A DNA stretch of 14,552 nucleotides from Bradyrhizobium sp. (lineage in GTDB: Bacteria; Pseudomonadota; Alphaproteobacteria; Rhizobiales; Xanthobacteraceae): assembly GCA_028290305.1 (NCBI GenBank), contig JAQGKC010000279.1:1-14552 (forward strand), read 5' to 3'. Position 1 is the stretch's first letter. Each line of letters starts with the position of its first letter. The notes under the pieces were generated by a model. That model made no database searches. It was not told the origin of the DNA and saw nothing but the letters and a program-made list of their open reading frames with translations. A program made the position numbers and the translations under genes. This document shows positions 1 to 6,155 of the stretch, piece after piece.

Positions 1-231
1 GCGGCTTTCCGCAGATCGGAAGAAACTAAACCGACGTTCCTCGCCATTGTGAAGGCCGGCTTCAAAGCCGAGCGGATCGATGATGATGTGTCGGTTGCTC
101 GGGATAACCAGATTCTCACGGATGAGGAGGTTGGCGCCATCCGTCAAGCTGCGTGTGAAGTCGATCAGGAGCTAGGATTTGATGGCGATCTATATCGGAT
201 CGTCGTATGTCTGGCCGCGACCGGCGCGCGG
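1..231 (+). pseudogene. Tyrosine recombinase (integrase) fragment, truncated at both ends
   Basis: The frame is open from the first base of the window; an internal ATG lies at 49. It reads ...VARDNQILTDEEVGAIRQAA... and then LYRIVVCLAATGAR. This is the linker between the core-binding and catalytic domains of a phage-type tyrosine recombinase, followed by the first catalytic helix with TGAR, which carries the first catalytic Arg (bases 229-231). The remainder of the catalytic domain (Lys, HxxR, second His, Tyr) is missing. Right after TGAR the frame changes to unrelated sequence and stops at 418-420. The break coincides with the edge of an opposite-strand IS481-like remnant, so the gene was probably interrupted or deleted through that element. 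The N-terminus lies outside the window. A working integrase from this piece is not possible. Family membership is from motif recognition. Confidence 0.72.
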
Positions 232-395
232 AACCGACGGCAAAGAACCGCCATCTTCTCTCCGTCCAGCAGCCCGGCAATGAACGTCAGCCGTTCATCC
301 ATGAGATTACACTCCCGCCAGGCATTTTGCTCTCCTTGCAAAAGGCCCCATTGCGTAACCCATGTCTCCGGAATGAACCGTCACCCCTCTCCCAG
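232..395 (-). mobile_element. IS481-family transposase 5' remnant
   Basis: On the minus strand bases of about 330-232 read AWRECNLMDERLTFIAGLL then DGEKMAVLCRRF. This matches the very start of IS481-family transposases (pattern M-P-W-x-E-x-x-x-M-D-E-R-L-x-F, then L-C-x-x-F before the helix-turn-helix). The expected ATG CCx TGG is present as ATGCCTGG, one base short, so the start is out of frame. The remnant stops after about 30 codons, exactly where the integrase fragment begins, and the DDE catalytic part is absent. Upstream on the minus strand, CCGGAGACATGGGTTACG at about 350-370 resembles the leader of such elements. I could not identify the terminal inverted repeat, so the outer boundary at 395 is a guess. 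Confidence 0.66.
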
Positions 396-581
396 GAAGG
401 ACAACCTTATTCTGCCGTGAGATATCGGTGCTCGGGCTGAACCACCATCTCTGACTAATTCGAGCAAGTAAGCAATCAAATCATCGACGAGCGCAGATAG
501 CTTCGTAACTGACGATGTCAGGTCAGAAACCCCAAACCGGAGCTCCAGTGCGGGTATGAACACCAGGGGTGTGGCCGACTC

Positions 582-595
582 TTGATCTGGATCAA
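582..595. promoter_or_regulatory. FixK/FNR-type box (anaerobox)
   Basis: TTGATCTGGATCAA is a perfect match to the TTGAT-N4-ATCAA palindrome bound by FNR/FixK/CRP-family oxygen-response regulators in rhizobia. Activated promoters usually have this box centred about 41 bases before the transcript start. On the plus strand that would place a start near base 630, ahead of the candidate small ORF at 662 and about 290 bases before the porin start. On the minus strand only an unrecognised ORF (start at 563) lies close, at a distance that does not suit activation. The site is seen directly; its function is inference. Confidence 0.6.
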
Positions 596-661
596 AGAAA
601 TCTTGTTCGACTTGAGCGACCGAAAACCTCGCCCGAAGTCCGGTTCTGCGGAAGACGCACA

Positions 662-727
662 GTGAGCAAGAAAGCCCCCGCTCCGAAGGATTTAACTACT
701 CCGTTCGCACCTGCTTTTGAAAGGTAA
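662..727 (+). CDS. Candidate 21-codon small protein downstream of the FixK box
   Basis: A GTG at 662 opens a 21-codon frame (begins MSKKAPAPKDL, ends FAPAFER) that stops with TAA at 725-727. GGAAG at 650-654 precedes the GTG by 7 bases, a good ribosome-binding distance. The FixK/FNR box lies upstream at the distance expected for a promoter starting near 630. The peptide is basic at its start and rich in Pro and Ala, without a membrane segment. I do not recognise it. It could equally be the 5' remnant of a longer gene or a chance ORF. Confidence 0.25.
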   Translation: MSKKAPAPKDLTTPFAPAFER

Positions 728-922
728 ACACGCTTGTCCTATTAACCACCGAACGTTCGTCCTCCGCATTTTAAAAACCGGTAGTTGCATTTAAGTCACG
801 GAATCTCAAGGCCTGATCATCTACCATTCAAAGTCAAGTGCAGTTGGTCGGAACAAACTTGTAGGCGGTCGCGAATGTGTTGATCGTCTCAGATGAATCA
901 GAAGCGGGGACGGAGGAATACG

Positions 923-1714
923 ATGAAGAAATTTCTGGTTGGTACAGTTGGTTTAATAGCACTGGGCGTGGTTGCTCCTGCGTCGGCAGCTGATCTGGCC
1001 GCGCGTCCCTACACCAAGGCGCCTCCGATGGTGGCTGCGATCTACGACTGGAGTGGCTTCTATATTGGCGCCAATGGCGGTTGGGGGACGAGCCATAAGT
1101 GCTGGGATATTACGAACTTCCCCGGCGCAACTGTCGTGCCCACTTTCCGTGAAGGTTGTCACGATGCGACCGGCGGAGTGGTTGGCGGTCAGATTGGCTA
1201 CCGTTGGCAGAGTGCCGGTTGGGTGTTCGGTCTGGAAGCGCAGGGCGACTGGGCTGATCTGAAGGGATCTAATGTCAGCGCTTTCATTCCCGCCTGGACT
1301 AACAATTCCAAGATTGAAGCGTTCGGCCTGTTCACCGGCCAAGTCGGGTATGCCTGGAACAATGTCCTTTGGTATGTGAAGGGCGGCGCCGCCGTGACCG
1401 ACGACAAGTACCGAGGTACGGTGACCGCCACAGGCGCGCTGTTCGATTCGGCGAGTGAAACACGCTGGGGCGGCGTCGTCGGAACGGGCCTCGAATTTGG
1501 CTTCGCACCGAATTGGTCGGTTGCAGTTGAGTACGATCACCTGTTCATGGGTCACCGTAGTCTCAACTTCACCTCGACAGGTGTTTTAGGTGCCGCTGTC
1601 ATACCGGTCGGCGGCGTGTTCCGCACTGATTCGATCCGTCAAGACGTGGACCTCATCACCGCTCGCATCAACTACCGCTTCAACTGGGGTGGCCCGGTCG
1701 TCGGGAAGTACTGA
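923..1714 (+). CDS. Omp31-like outer membrane beta-barrel protein
   Basis: The gene encodes a 263-residue exported protein. Residues 1-22 form a Sec signal peptide (MKKFLVGTVGLIALGVVAPA, then SA), followed by the mature start ADLAARPYTKAPP, usual in Bradyrhizobium-type Omp31 and related 25-30 kDa porin-like proteins. DWSGFYIGANGGWG is the first strand motif of this eight-stranded OmpA/Omp31 barrel family. The last strand, ITARINYRFNW, is followed by a short GGPVVGKY tail. I chose ATG 923 rather than the in-frame ATG at 893 because GGAGGA (914-919) sits just before it and the signal peptide begins there. The product should insert in the outer membrane; no substrate is predictable. The gene is complete, monocistronic and closed by a strong terminator at 1738-1764, which sets it apart from the decayed sequence on both sides. 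Confidence 0.9.
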   Translation: MKKFLVGTVGLIALGVVAPASAADLAARPYTKAPPMVAAIYDWSGFYIGANGGWGTSHKCWDITNFPGATVVPTFREGCHDATGGVVGGQIGYRWQSAGWVFGLEAQGDWADLKGSNVSAFIPAWTNNSKIEAFGLFTGQVGYAWNNVLWYVKGGAAVTDDKYRGTVTATGALFDSASETRWGGVVGTGLEFGFAPNWSVAVEYDHLFMGHRSLNFTSTGVLGAAVIPVGGVFRTDSIRQDVDLITARINYRFNWGGPVVGKY

Positions 1715-1737
1715 TTTTTTCGAAGTCTCGGCAATTT

Positions 1738-1764
1738 AAGCCCCGGCAAAGCCGGGGCTTTTTT
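1738..1764 (+). terminator. Rho-independent terminator of the porin gene
   Basis: AAGCCCCGGC, then a loop of AAA, then GCCGGGGCTT form a perfect 10-bp stem followed by a run of T. It starts 24 bases after the porin stop codon and is a classical intrinsic terminator for that transcript. Confidence 0.9.
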
Positions 1765-1879
1765 GTACTGGCCTTGGGCCGAATTATAGATCGTGCGGAC
1801 GTCGCAGTTAGTCGTTTGATCTTCACCTTTTCACTGCAGGTACCGCTTCTGCAATCAACCCGAACTGAGAAAGGCTTTT

Positions 1880-2031
1880 TCAATCGGTGCCTATCACCGG
1901 GTATTCGAATGCGACACCTTCTGGATCGTGTTCGGCGAACCAACGTTCTGCCGCGTCCTCATTGGCAAAGACCTGAGATGGTCGACGTCGGCGACGTCCT
2001 TGCTGGTGTTGACATAGATTAAGACGATTAT
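1880..2031 (-). pseudogene. Small conserved protein (VNTSK...DPEGVAFEY type), frameshifted
   Basis: Read on the minus strand, one frame gives IVLIYVNTSKDVADVDHL and the next frame gives VFANEDAAERWFAEHDPEG then VAFEYPVIGTD and a stop (1880-1882). Together they form a protein of about 50 residues that I recall as a conserved Bradyrhizobium-type hypothetical protein with VNTSK near its start. One base is missing near 1973-1976 (CATCTCAGGTC where CTC-xAG-GTC is expected), and the total length of 152 bases agrees with one deletion from 51 codons. The codon in the start position is ATA (2029-2031), not ATG. It overlaps the TAA stop of the upstream remnant, as ATG/TGA overlaps do in operons. The function of the family is unknown to me. 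The reading is strongly self-consistent; the family memory is less certain. Confidence 0.6.
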
Positions 2032-2333
2032 TCGTCCCTCTTCAGCTTGCGTTTCCCCCAATGGGTCGTCTCTCTTGAGGTAAATTCCTTGACCACGTGC
2101 CGTTGATGGCCTGCATCATGCCGATGCGCGCGAAGATCATTGGGCCGCCAATTCTCCGCTGCTTCAGTGACGCAATGCGCGGCCGCCTGAACCTGCTTCA
2201 TCCCGCGCTCGGACTTCCGAATTTCTTTCGCCATCCACGCAATGGCGTCAGCGAGCGTGCGCAGCTTGCGACCGTCGGGAAGTTCGAGCGGTTCGTCGAA
2301 CGTCTGTTGCCAACCGTCAGCGGGTCTGTTCAT
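2028..2333 (-). pseudogene. Small conserved protein (LPDGRKLxTLxDA...HWGKRKLKRD type), two compensating frameshifts
   Basis: The minus-strand ORF starts MNRPADGWQQTFDEPLELPD (ATG at 2331-2333) and ends THWGKRKLKRDE. This pattern is familiar from a roughly 100-residue hypothetical protein of Bradyrhizobium. In that family the middle should read GGPxxFARIGxMxAxN. Here the sequence GGPMIFARIGMMQAING exists, but in another frame between about 2150 and 2100. One extra base at AAT(T)GG (about 2150) and one lost base at GG(C)CAC (about 2098) explain this: the frame leaves and then returns, so the ORF stays open while about 17 residues are scrambled. The gene is directly followed by, and overlaps, the other small remnant. 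I call it a pseudogene. Sequencing error is the alternative, although neither indel lies in a long homopolymer. Confidence 0.6.
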
Positions 2334-2427
2334 GCCCAAGTAGGACTACGGCTAGTCTTCAGTCCAAGGACATACCGGTCCAGCAGGACGTGCGTGAGTT
2401 AGCTCGTTTGTTGCGGCCCGAGAAAGA

Positions 2428-2658
2428 ATGATCGCCAACTCGCATGGCGGCCCCGTAGTCCTGCAACTCCTCGGGTTAGGCGCTACCCAGAAAATGACCG
2501 GGGCATTTGTGCTAGCCGCCTATGCCGCGGCGTCCGGCAGCATCGGTTCTTGGATCATGAAGCGGCCTCGCGTGCGACTTTGGCAGCAGCGGGTCGCAGG
2601 CTTCTTCATCGTTGGTCTTGGCCCTCGAATGGCTTTCGGTGGCGGGGCAAGCCGTTAG
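2428..2658 (+). pseudogene. LysE/RhtB-type exporter, C-terminal fragment
   Basis: The 76-codon ORF reads SHGGPVVLQLLGLGATQKM, then a hydrophobic stretch, then IMKRPRVRLWQQRVAGFFIV followed by GLGPRMAF. This is the last third of a LysE/RhtB amino-acid exporter: the GPVxLQLLxLGxT start of the penultimate membrane helix, a cytoplasmic basic loop (RPRVRxWQQR), and a final helix ending GLGxRLAF. Family members have about 205 residues and six membrane segments. The first four segments are missing, and I found no matching frame upstream of 2428. The remaining piece cannot transport. The ATG at 2428 is internal to the family alignment and has no clear ribosome binding site. Confidence 0.6.
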
Positions 2659-3451
2659 GCGTCTCCTCTCCACCTTTCCGCGACGTTATCGCAAGCCCTG
2701 CTTGCCAACCACTACCAGCTGACGTGTTTGCTCGTCGATTCACTCCGTGGACAGACATGTACCTCACGCACGTCTGTGCGGTCTTCGAGCATGTCAAAGT
2801 GTCAACGCTTTCGTCCCGGCTTAGCCATCTTTTAACCAAGCACGAACGCAATTGAACTCATTAGGCTGGAAGAAGAGGCCCTCAACAACCTCAAAAGCGC
2901 ATCAAAGAAAGGACCTCATCCGACGCCTATGACCAGATGGTGGCGCCTCTCGCGGAGCAGAAACATCGCGTCGATTTCGTCATCATCACTCATAAGGCGA
3001 AGGATAACAATCCAAGAATCTTCCGCTTTTCTCCCGCATAAACTTGTTTAGGAATGTCAAGGCGCTTCAAGCACGAGGTGTCGAAGCGCACTTCGGCTTT
3101 ATAGACGATCAAAGCCCGATTTATAGACGATCAAAGCCCGAAGACCGCCGGAATAAAAAAAGAAGCGAAAGACAGCGTCAGGATCTGACCTCAATTAGCC
3201 CTTGAATATTTGGCACCTCGCCTCAAATGCCGCACGCCGAAGTTGTGATAGTTGCGAAGGTCGGAAAGCCAATTTTCACCTCGAAAGCTTCCAAATTGCC
3301 CCATGGCGATCGGGCAAGCCAGCGGAAGAATACGTGCGTTGCCTTTTGGATTTTGCTACCTAAGGTCATGAAGATTCACCAAGCCATATTTATCCGCTCA
3401 GACATAATTTCAACGCTGCGTATGTGAAACTACTCAAGACTGACAACAAAA
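2659..3451. other. Stretch without a recognisable gene
   Basis: No frame here gives a protein I can identify. Short pieces look protein-like, for example IELIRLEEEALNNLKSASKK at about 2850-2910, DAYDQMVAPLAEQKHRVDFV near 2925-2985, and VKALQARGVEAHFGFIDD near 3055-3110. They lie in different frames interrupted by stops. Together with the 22-bp tandem duplication this looks like degraded coding sequence. I see no RNA gene or terminator. Confidence 0.4.
3098..3141. repeat. 22-bp perfect tandem duplication
   Basis: Bases 3098-3119 are repeated exactly at 3120-3141; each unit begins TTTATAGACGATC and ends AAAGCCCGA. There are just two copies. The unit length is not a multiple of three, so it shifts the plus-strand frame that reads VKALQARGVEAHFGFIDDQS across the first copy. 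It is most simply a slippage or repair duplication in sequence that is no longer under selection. Confidence 0.9.
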
Positions 3452-3488
3452 ATGGCATCAAGGCCCCAGCTGGAGATTCACAAGGAAG

Positions 3489-3713
3489 GTGCGGCGGGCC
3501 CAAAGGCGACACGGCTTGCCTCTATTCATCAGCATCGACCGCCATGGAAGAAACTTCGTTGCGCTTGTTTATCCGAAACGTCCGATCGATATGAATTTCC
3601 TCTCCCTGCTGATGAAGAAGGAAATGCCCGCACTCGTGCGCAATTGCGAAACGTTGGCGACGCGTCGAGTACTTGAACGTAAACTGCCGGCAGTTTCTGT
3701 CCTGGCTCCATAG
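3489..3713 (+). CDS. Hypothetical protein, possibly frameshifted at its start
   Basis: This 74-codon ORF (GTG at 3489) contains HGLPLFISIDRHGRNFVALV, then YPKRPIDMNFLSLLMKKEMP and ALVRNCETLATRRVLER. The alternation of hydrophobic and charged residues looks like a folded protein rather than a shadow frame. The overlapping frame that starts with ATG at 3452 (MASRPQLEIHKEGAAGPK) looks like a natural N-terminus. A one-base shift near 3505-3512 would join the two into one protein of about 87 residues. I do not recognise a family. The surrounding region is full of remnants, so a broken gene is at least as likely as an intact one. No operon partner is visible; the next gene is on the other strand. 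Confidence 0.33.
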   Translation: MRRAQRRHGLPLFISIDRHGRNFVALVYPKRPIDMNFLSLLMKKEMPALVRNCETLATRRVLERKLPAVSVLAP

Positions 3714-3788
3714 TTGCGGCCGGGCGGACGGCGAGCGAAAAGCGCGGGCGGATTTTTGCCGATGTTTCCCTTCGGAGGATTCCTTTTA

Positions 3789-4343
3789 TTATTGTTTGCC
3801 GGACTGGCCGACGCTCGGCGCCGTGCCGAGTTCCTGCGCCATTTCCAGGTGATTCTTGAGCGCGGGCAGCGTTTTTCTGGCCCAGTCCTTCAGCTCTGAA
3901 TTGTCGCCACCGTTGGCGTAGCGCTCGAACAGCGACACTGCGTCCTTGTGGGCGCTGACCTGATAGGAATCGAAATTCGAGCTGAAATCCTTGCCGGACT
4001 GGTGCTTGAGCTTGTCGAGCTTCGACTGGTGTGAACTGTCGAGCGACGTCGGCAATTCGGCCTTGACCTTGCCGCTGTTGACCATGCTCTTTAGATCGCT
4101 GCTGGTCTTGGTGTGGTCGGTCACCATCTGCTGGGCAAAGGACTTCTCCTGCGCGTTGCCCTTCTGGGCAAGCTTGTTCGACTCCAGTTCGAATATGTCG
4201 CTGATGGCGACTTCCTTGACGAAATCGGCTGTCGTCGGCGCGACACCAAGCGCGGAATTGATGCCGGCCTTTTCGCCGATCGATTGACCGAGTGCGGGCC
4301 CTGCAAGGAGAATGCAGCCAATGGCAATGATAAGGCGCTTCAT
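3789..4343 (-). CDS. Exported DUF4142 protein
   Basis: The 184-residue product has a Sec signal peptide (MKRLIIAIGCILLAGPALG, cut before Q20). A DUF4142 domain follows at about residues 37-172: TADFVKEVAISDIFELESNK, FAQQMVTDHTKTSSDL (69-84), and the C-terminal helix LKDWARKTLPALKNHLEMAQ. The family forms a ferritin-like four-helix bundle in the periplasm; its biochemical role is not established, and members are often linked to stress responses in alphaproteobacteria. The domain length is normal and the gene is intact. The start is supported by GGAGGA about 9 bases before the ATG. It is transcribed away from the preceding minus-strand ORF (stop at 4507), with a gap of about 160 bases in which I found no convincing promoter. 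No terminator with a T-run was found after the TAA. Confidence 0.9.
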   Translation of the reverse strand: MKRLIIAIGCILLAGPALGQSIGEKAGINSALGVAPTTADFVKEVAISDIFELESNKLAQKGNAQEKSFAQQMVTDHTKTSSDLKSMVNSGKVKAELPTSLDSSHQSKLDKLKHQSGKDFSSNFDSYQVSAHKDAVSLFERYANGGDNSELKDWARKTLPALKNHLEMAQELGTAPSVGQSGKQ

Positions 4344-4506
4344 GGTCTTAGTTCCTCCGATTTCACTGTGCGCTGGGATCGCGCTCAGCCGTTAATCTGC
4401 GGCCGCGGGCGATGGTTCCAATTCTTATGTATCGCTCCCGGCCGAGAGACATCGACGCGTGCTTCGCAACGGCTTGTTAGCCCAGCACGTCAGCCGACGG
4501 GTGCCA

Positions 4507-4797
4507 TCACGTCACGGGCCGTGCGGCCTCCTGCACAACCCGAGCGTTCGTCGACATTCCCGCGGCATAGGCCGCTCCCGCGCCCAGCAAAAGCGCGAAG
4601 AAGCTTGCAAGCATCGCATAGGCGAAATGTTTGCGCGCCTCTTCCATTTGGGCCTGCGTCGCAGTCCCGGTCGAGCCGACGGTTTCACGCGGGTTGGCAG
4701 GATTGTTGGAATAGTACGCGATGCGGGCGCTCGCTGCATAGGTTGGCCCGGCGAGGTTGCCGGCGGAGAGCGGCATCATCGCTGCCGCCGAAACCAC
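4507..4797 (-). CDS. Membrane-protein ORF, probably a C-terminal fragment (PhnA-like type?)
   Basis: The ORF (GTG at 4797, 96 codons) has an N-terminal hydrophobic stretch, then SARIAYYSNNPANPRETVGS, a charged segment QMEEARKHFAYAM, and one clear membrane helix LASFFALLLGAGAAYAAG ending in a short polar tail. The order (polar linker, amphipathic segment, last helix with small residues, polar tail) recalls the C-terminus of the multi-helix membrane proteins often annotated PhnA-like in Bradyrhizobium. The N-terminal helices of such a protein are not visible upstream. The frame stays open upstream to beyond 4900 (GAVAAANSPDQSGLGRIGHA...), so the gene may begin earlier with a non-ATG codon or be a truncated remnant. 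No ribosome binding site supports the GTG. The family call is weak. Confidence 0.4.
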   Translation of the reverse strand: MVSAAAMMPLSAGNLAGPTYAASARIAYYSNNPANPRETVGSTGTATQAQMEEARKHFAYAMLASFFALLLGAGAAYAAGMSTNARVVQEAARPVT

Positions 4798-5283
4798 AAC
4801 AACGGTTGTGACAGCCGAGGCCGCCAGTGCATGCCCAATCCGGCCGAGGCCGCTCTGATCGGGCGAATTGGCTGCCGCGACAGCGCCGCCGAAGGCGCAT
4901 TTGGATAAAATGGCTGAAAAGACGCTCCAGCCATTTGAATAGCCTGGCTGCCGTTTCCAAATGAAAACAGCCTCTTTAAGGCAGCTTGAAACGATCGATG
5001 GGGCCAGGCAGCCGGCATCGAAGTCAGCTGTCCCCGCACGCTCGGCGCGGAATTTTGAAAGGCAGCGAGATCGCCGACGGCTATCGCATCGTTGGATTTG
5101 CGCCGAATTGCTCGTGGCTGTTATGCGAAACGTGCGACCATGGCGGAAGCGCGTGTGGATCGCATACCAAAAATGATCAGACGCTTTGCTATCGGCGACG
5201 AGCCCATAACCAGAGCCGATATGCTACTTATCCGTGCCTAGCAACGGCCTTGACCGGCCAACTGACAACGGATGGTTGCCTGA
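4798..5283. other. Stretch without a recognisable gene
   Basis: Long ORFs exist in several frames on both strands here, but they are mutual shadows of high-GC sequence and none has a family motif, signal peptide or good start. A DUF1007-like partner gene, often found before NicO transporters, is not present. No RNA gene or terminator was seen. Part of the minus strand may be the lost 5' portion of the preceding membrane protein. Confidence 0.4.
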
Positions 5284-6099
5284 ATGCGGGAATTCCTGTT
5301 CTTCGTCGCGTCGAGCTTCTGGGCGGGCGCAGCGCACGCCGCGACGCCGGGACACGGCAAGACGATCGCGGCCGCCTACATTGTCGGCGCGCGCGGCAAG
5401 CCGATCGACGCGGTGATCCTGGGAATTTTTGTTACGCTGTCCCACACCAGCGGCATCGTGCTGGTCGGCGTGATCGCCTCGCTCGGCTCGACCTGGTTGC
5501 GACCACAGCGCATCGAAGCCTACCTCGCGGTCGCAGTCGGCATCCTTGTAATCGTGGTCGGCCTATGGATGCTGTGGGCTCAGCGCGATCTTGTGGCGCT
5601 CGCCATGGGGGAAGCCGGCGAGCCCAGCGATAGCACCGGTCGGGCGGAAGCCCACGTGCAGGATCACGCTCACGACCACCCGCATAGCCATGGGCATGGC
5701 GAGCCCGTGGTCTGGCACAGCCACGGATTCGGCAAGGTCCACGCCCACAGGCTGGACGTCGTGGCCGAGAACCGTCCGAAACTGCCGATGCTGTTGGCGC
5801 TGGGTATTGCGGGCGGCCTGCTCCCCGATCCAGCCGCGCTGGCGCTGTTGCTTGGCGCGCTGTCGAGCGGAAAGGTCCTGCTCGGCCTGGTCACTGTCGT
5901 GGTGTTCAGCCTCGGCTTCGCGGCGACCCTGGTGGTGGTCGGCATCGTTGCCGCGAAGGTTGGCGAAAAGGTGCTCGACTGGCTGGCCAGCATCTGGTTG
6001 GTCCGCCTGCAGATCGCCACCAGCCTGCTGATCATCGGCATGGGCGTGGTGCTGACCATCCGTGCGGTCTCTGAACTGGCGCCTTTGCCGGCGGCCTGA
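5284..6099 (+). CDS. NicO-family nickel/cobalt transporter (RcnA-like)
   Basis: The 271-residue inner-membrane protein begins with a helix and the family signature HAATPGHGKT (18-27), then TLSHTSG (51-57), the positions where NicO/RcnA proteins carry metal-handling His residues. About six membrane segments are visible (roughly 3-17, 43-65, 80-100, 167-192, 198-224, 238-262). A cytoplasmic or periplasmic loop at 124-155 holds 11 His, spaced as H-x-H. The second half has GGLLPDPAAL (177-186), where most relatives have P-C-P. RcnA-type members export Ni2+ and Co2+; other NicO members import them, and direction cannot be read from sequence. The ATG is not backed by a strong ribosome site (GGATGG is weak), and relatives often have extra N-terminal residues, so the start is uncertain. 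The gene converges with the minus-strand cluster, with 56 bases between the two stop codons. Confidence 0.83.
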   Translation: MREFLFFVASSFWAGAAHAATPGHGKTIAAAYIVGARGKPIDAVILGIFVTLSHTSGIVLVGVIASLGSTWLRPQRIEAYLAVAVGILVIVVGLWMLWAQRDLVALAMGEAGEPSDSTGRAEAHVQDHAHDHPHSHGHGEPVVWHSHGFGKVHAHRLDVVAENRPKLPMLLALGIAGGLLPDPAALALLLGALSSGKVLLGLVTVVVFSLGFAATLVVVGIVAAKVGEKVLDWLASIWLVRLQIATSLLIIGMGVVLTIRAVSELAPLPAA

Positions 6100-6155
6100 A
6101 TCTCCATGCTGCAATCGGATCACTGGCAGCAGCAGCGACTTTGTGTTTCGTGCGC

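Larger units (their letters stand above)
396..922. other. Mostly non-coding spacer before the porin gene
   Basis: This stretch lies between the IS remnant and the outer-membrane protein gene. It holds the FixK/FNR box and a 21-codon candidate ORF, both listed separately. A 60-codon minus-strand ORF at 381-563 has no recognisable similarity and no clear ribosome binding site, and I do not call it. I see no RNA gene, and no convincing sigma-70 or EcfG-type promoter for the porin. Confidence 0.5.

Noticed and set aside
849..880. GGAAC at 850-854 as an EcfG-type promoter of the porin
   Set aside because: The expected -10 position reads CGAA rather than CGTT.
4391..4419. GGAAC (minus strand, 4419-4415) as the -35 of an EcfG stress promoter for the DUF4142 gene
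   Set aside because: No CGTT-type -10 element lies at 16-17 bases; only an AAC at a wrong distance was seen.
5563..6123. 186-codon minus-strand ORF opposite the NicO gene
   Set aside because: Its Gln/His/Asp-rich composition is the antisense of membrane helices and it has no family motif.
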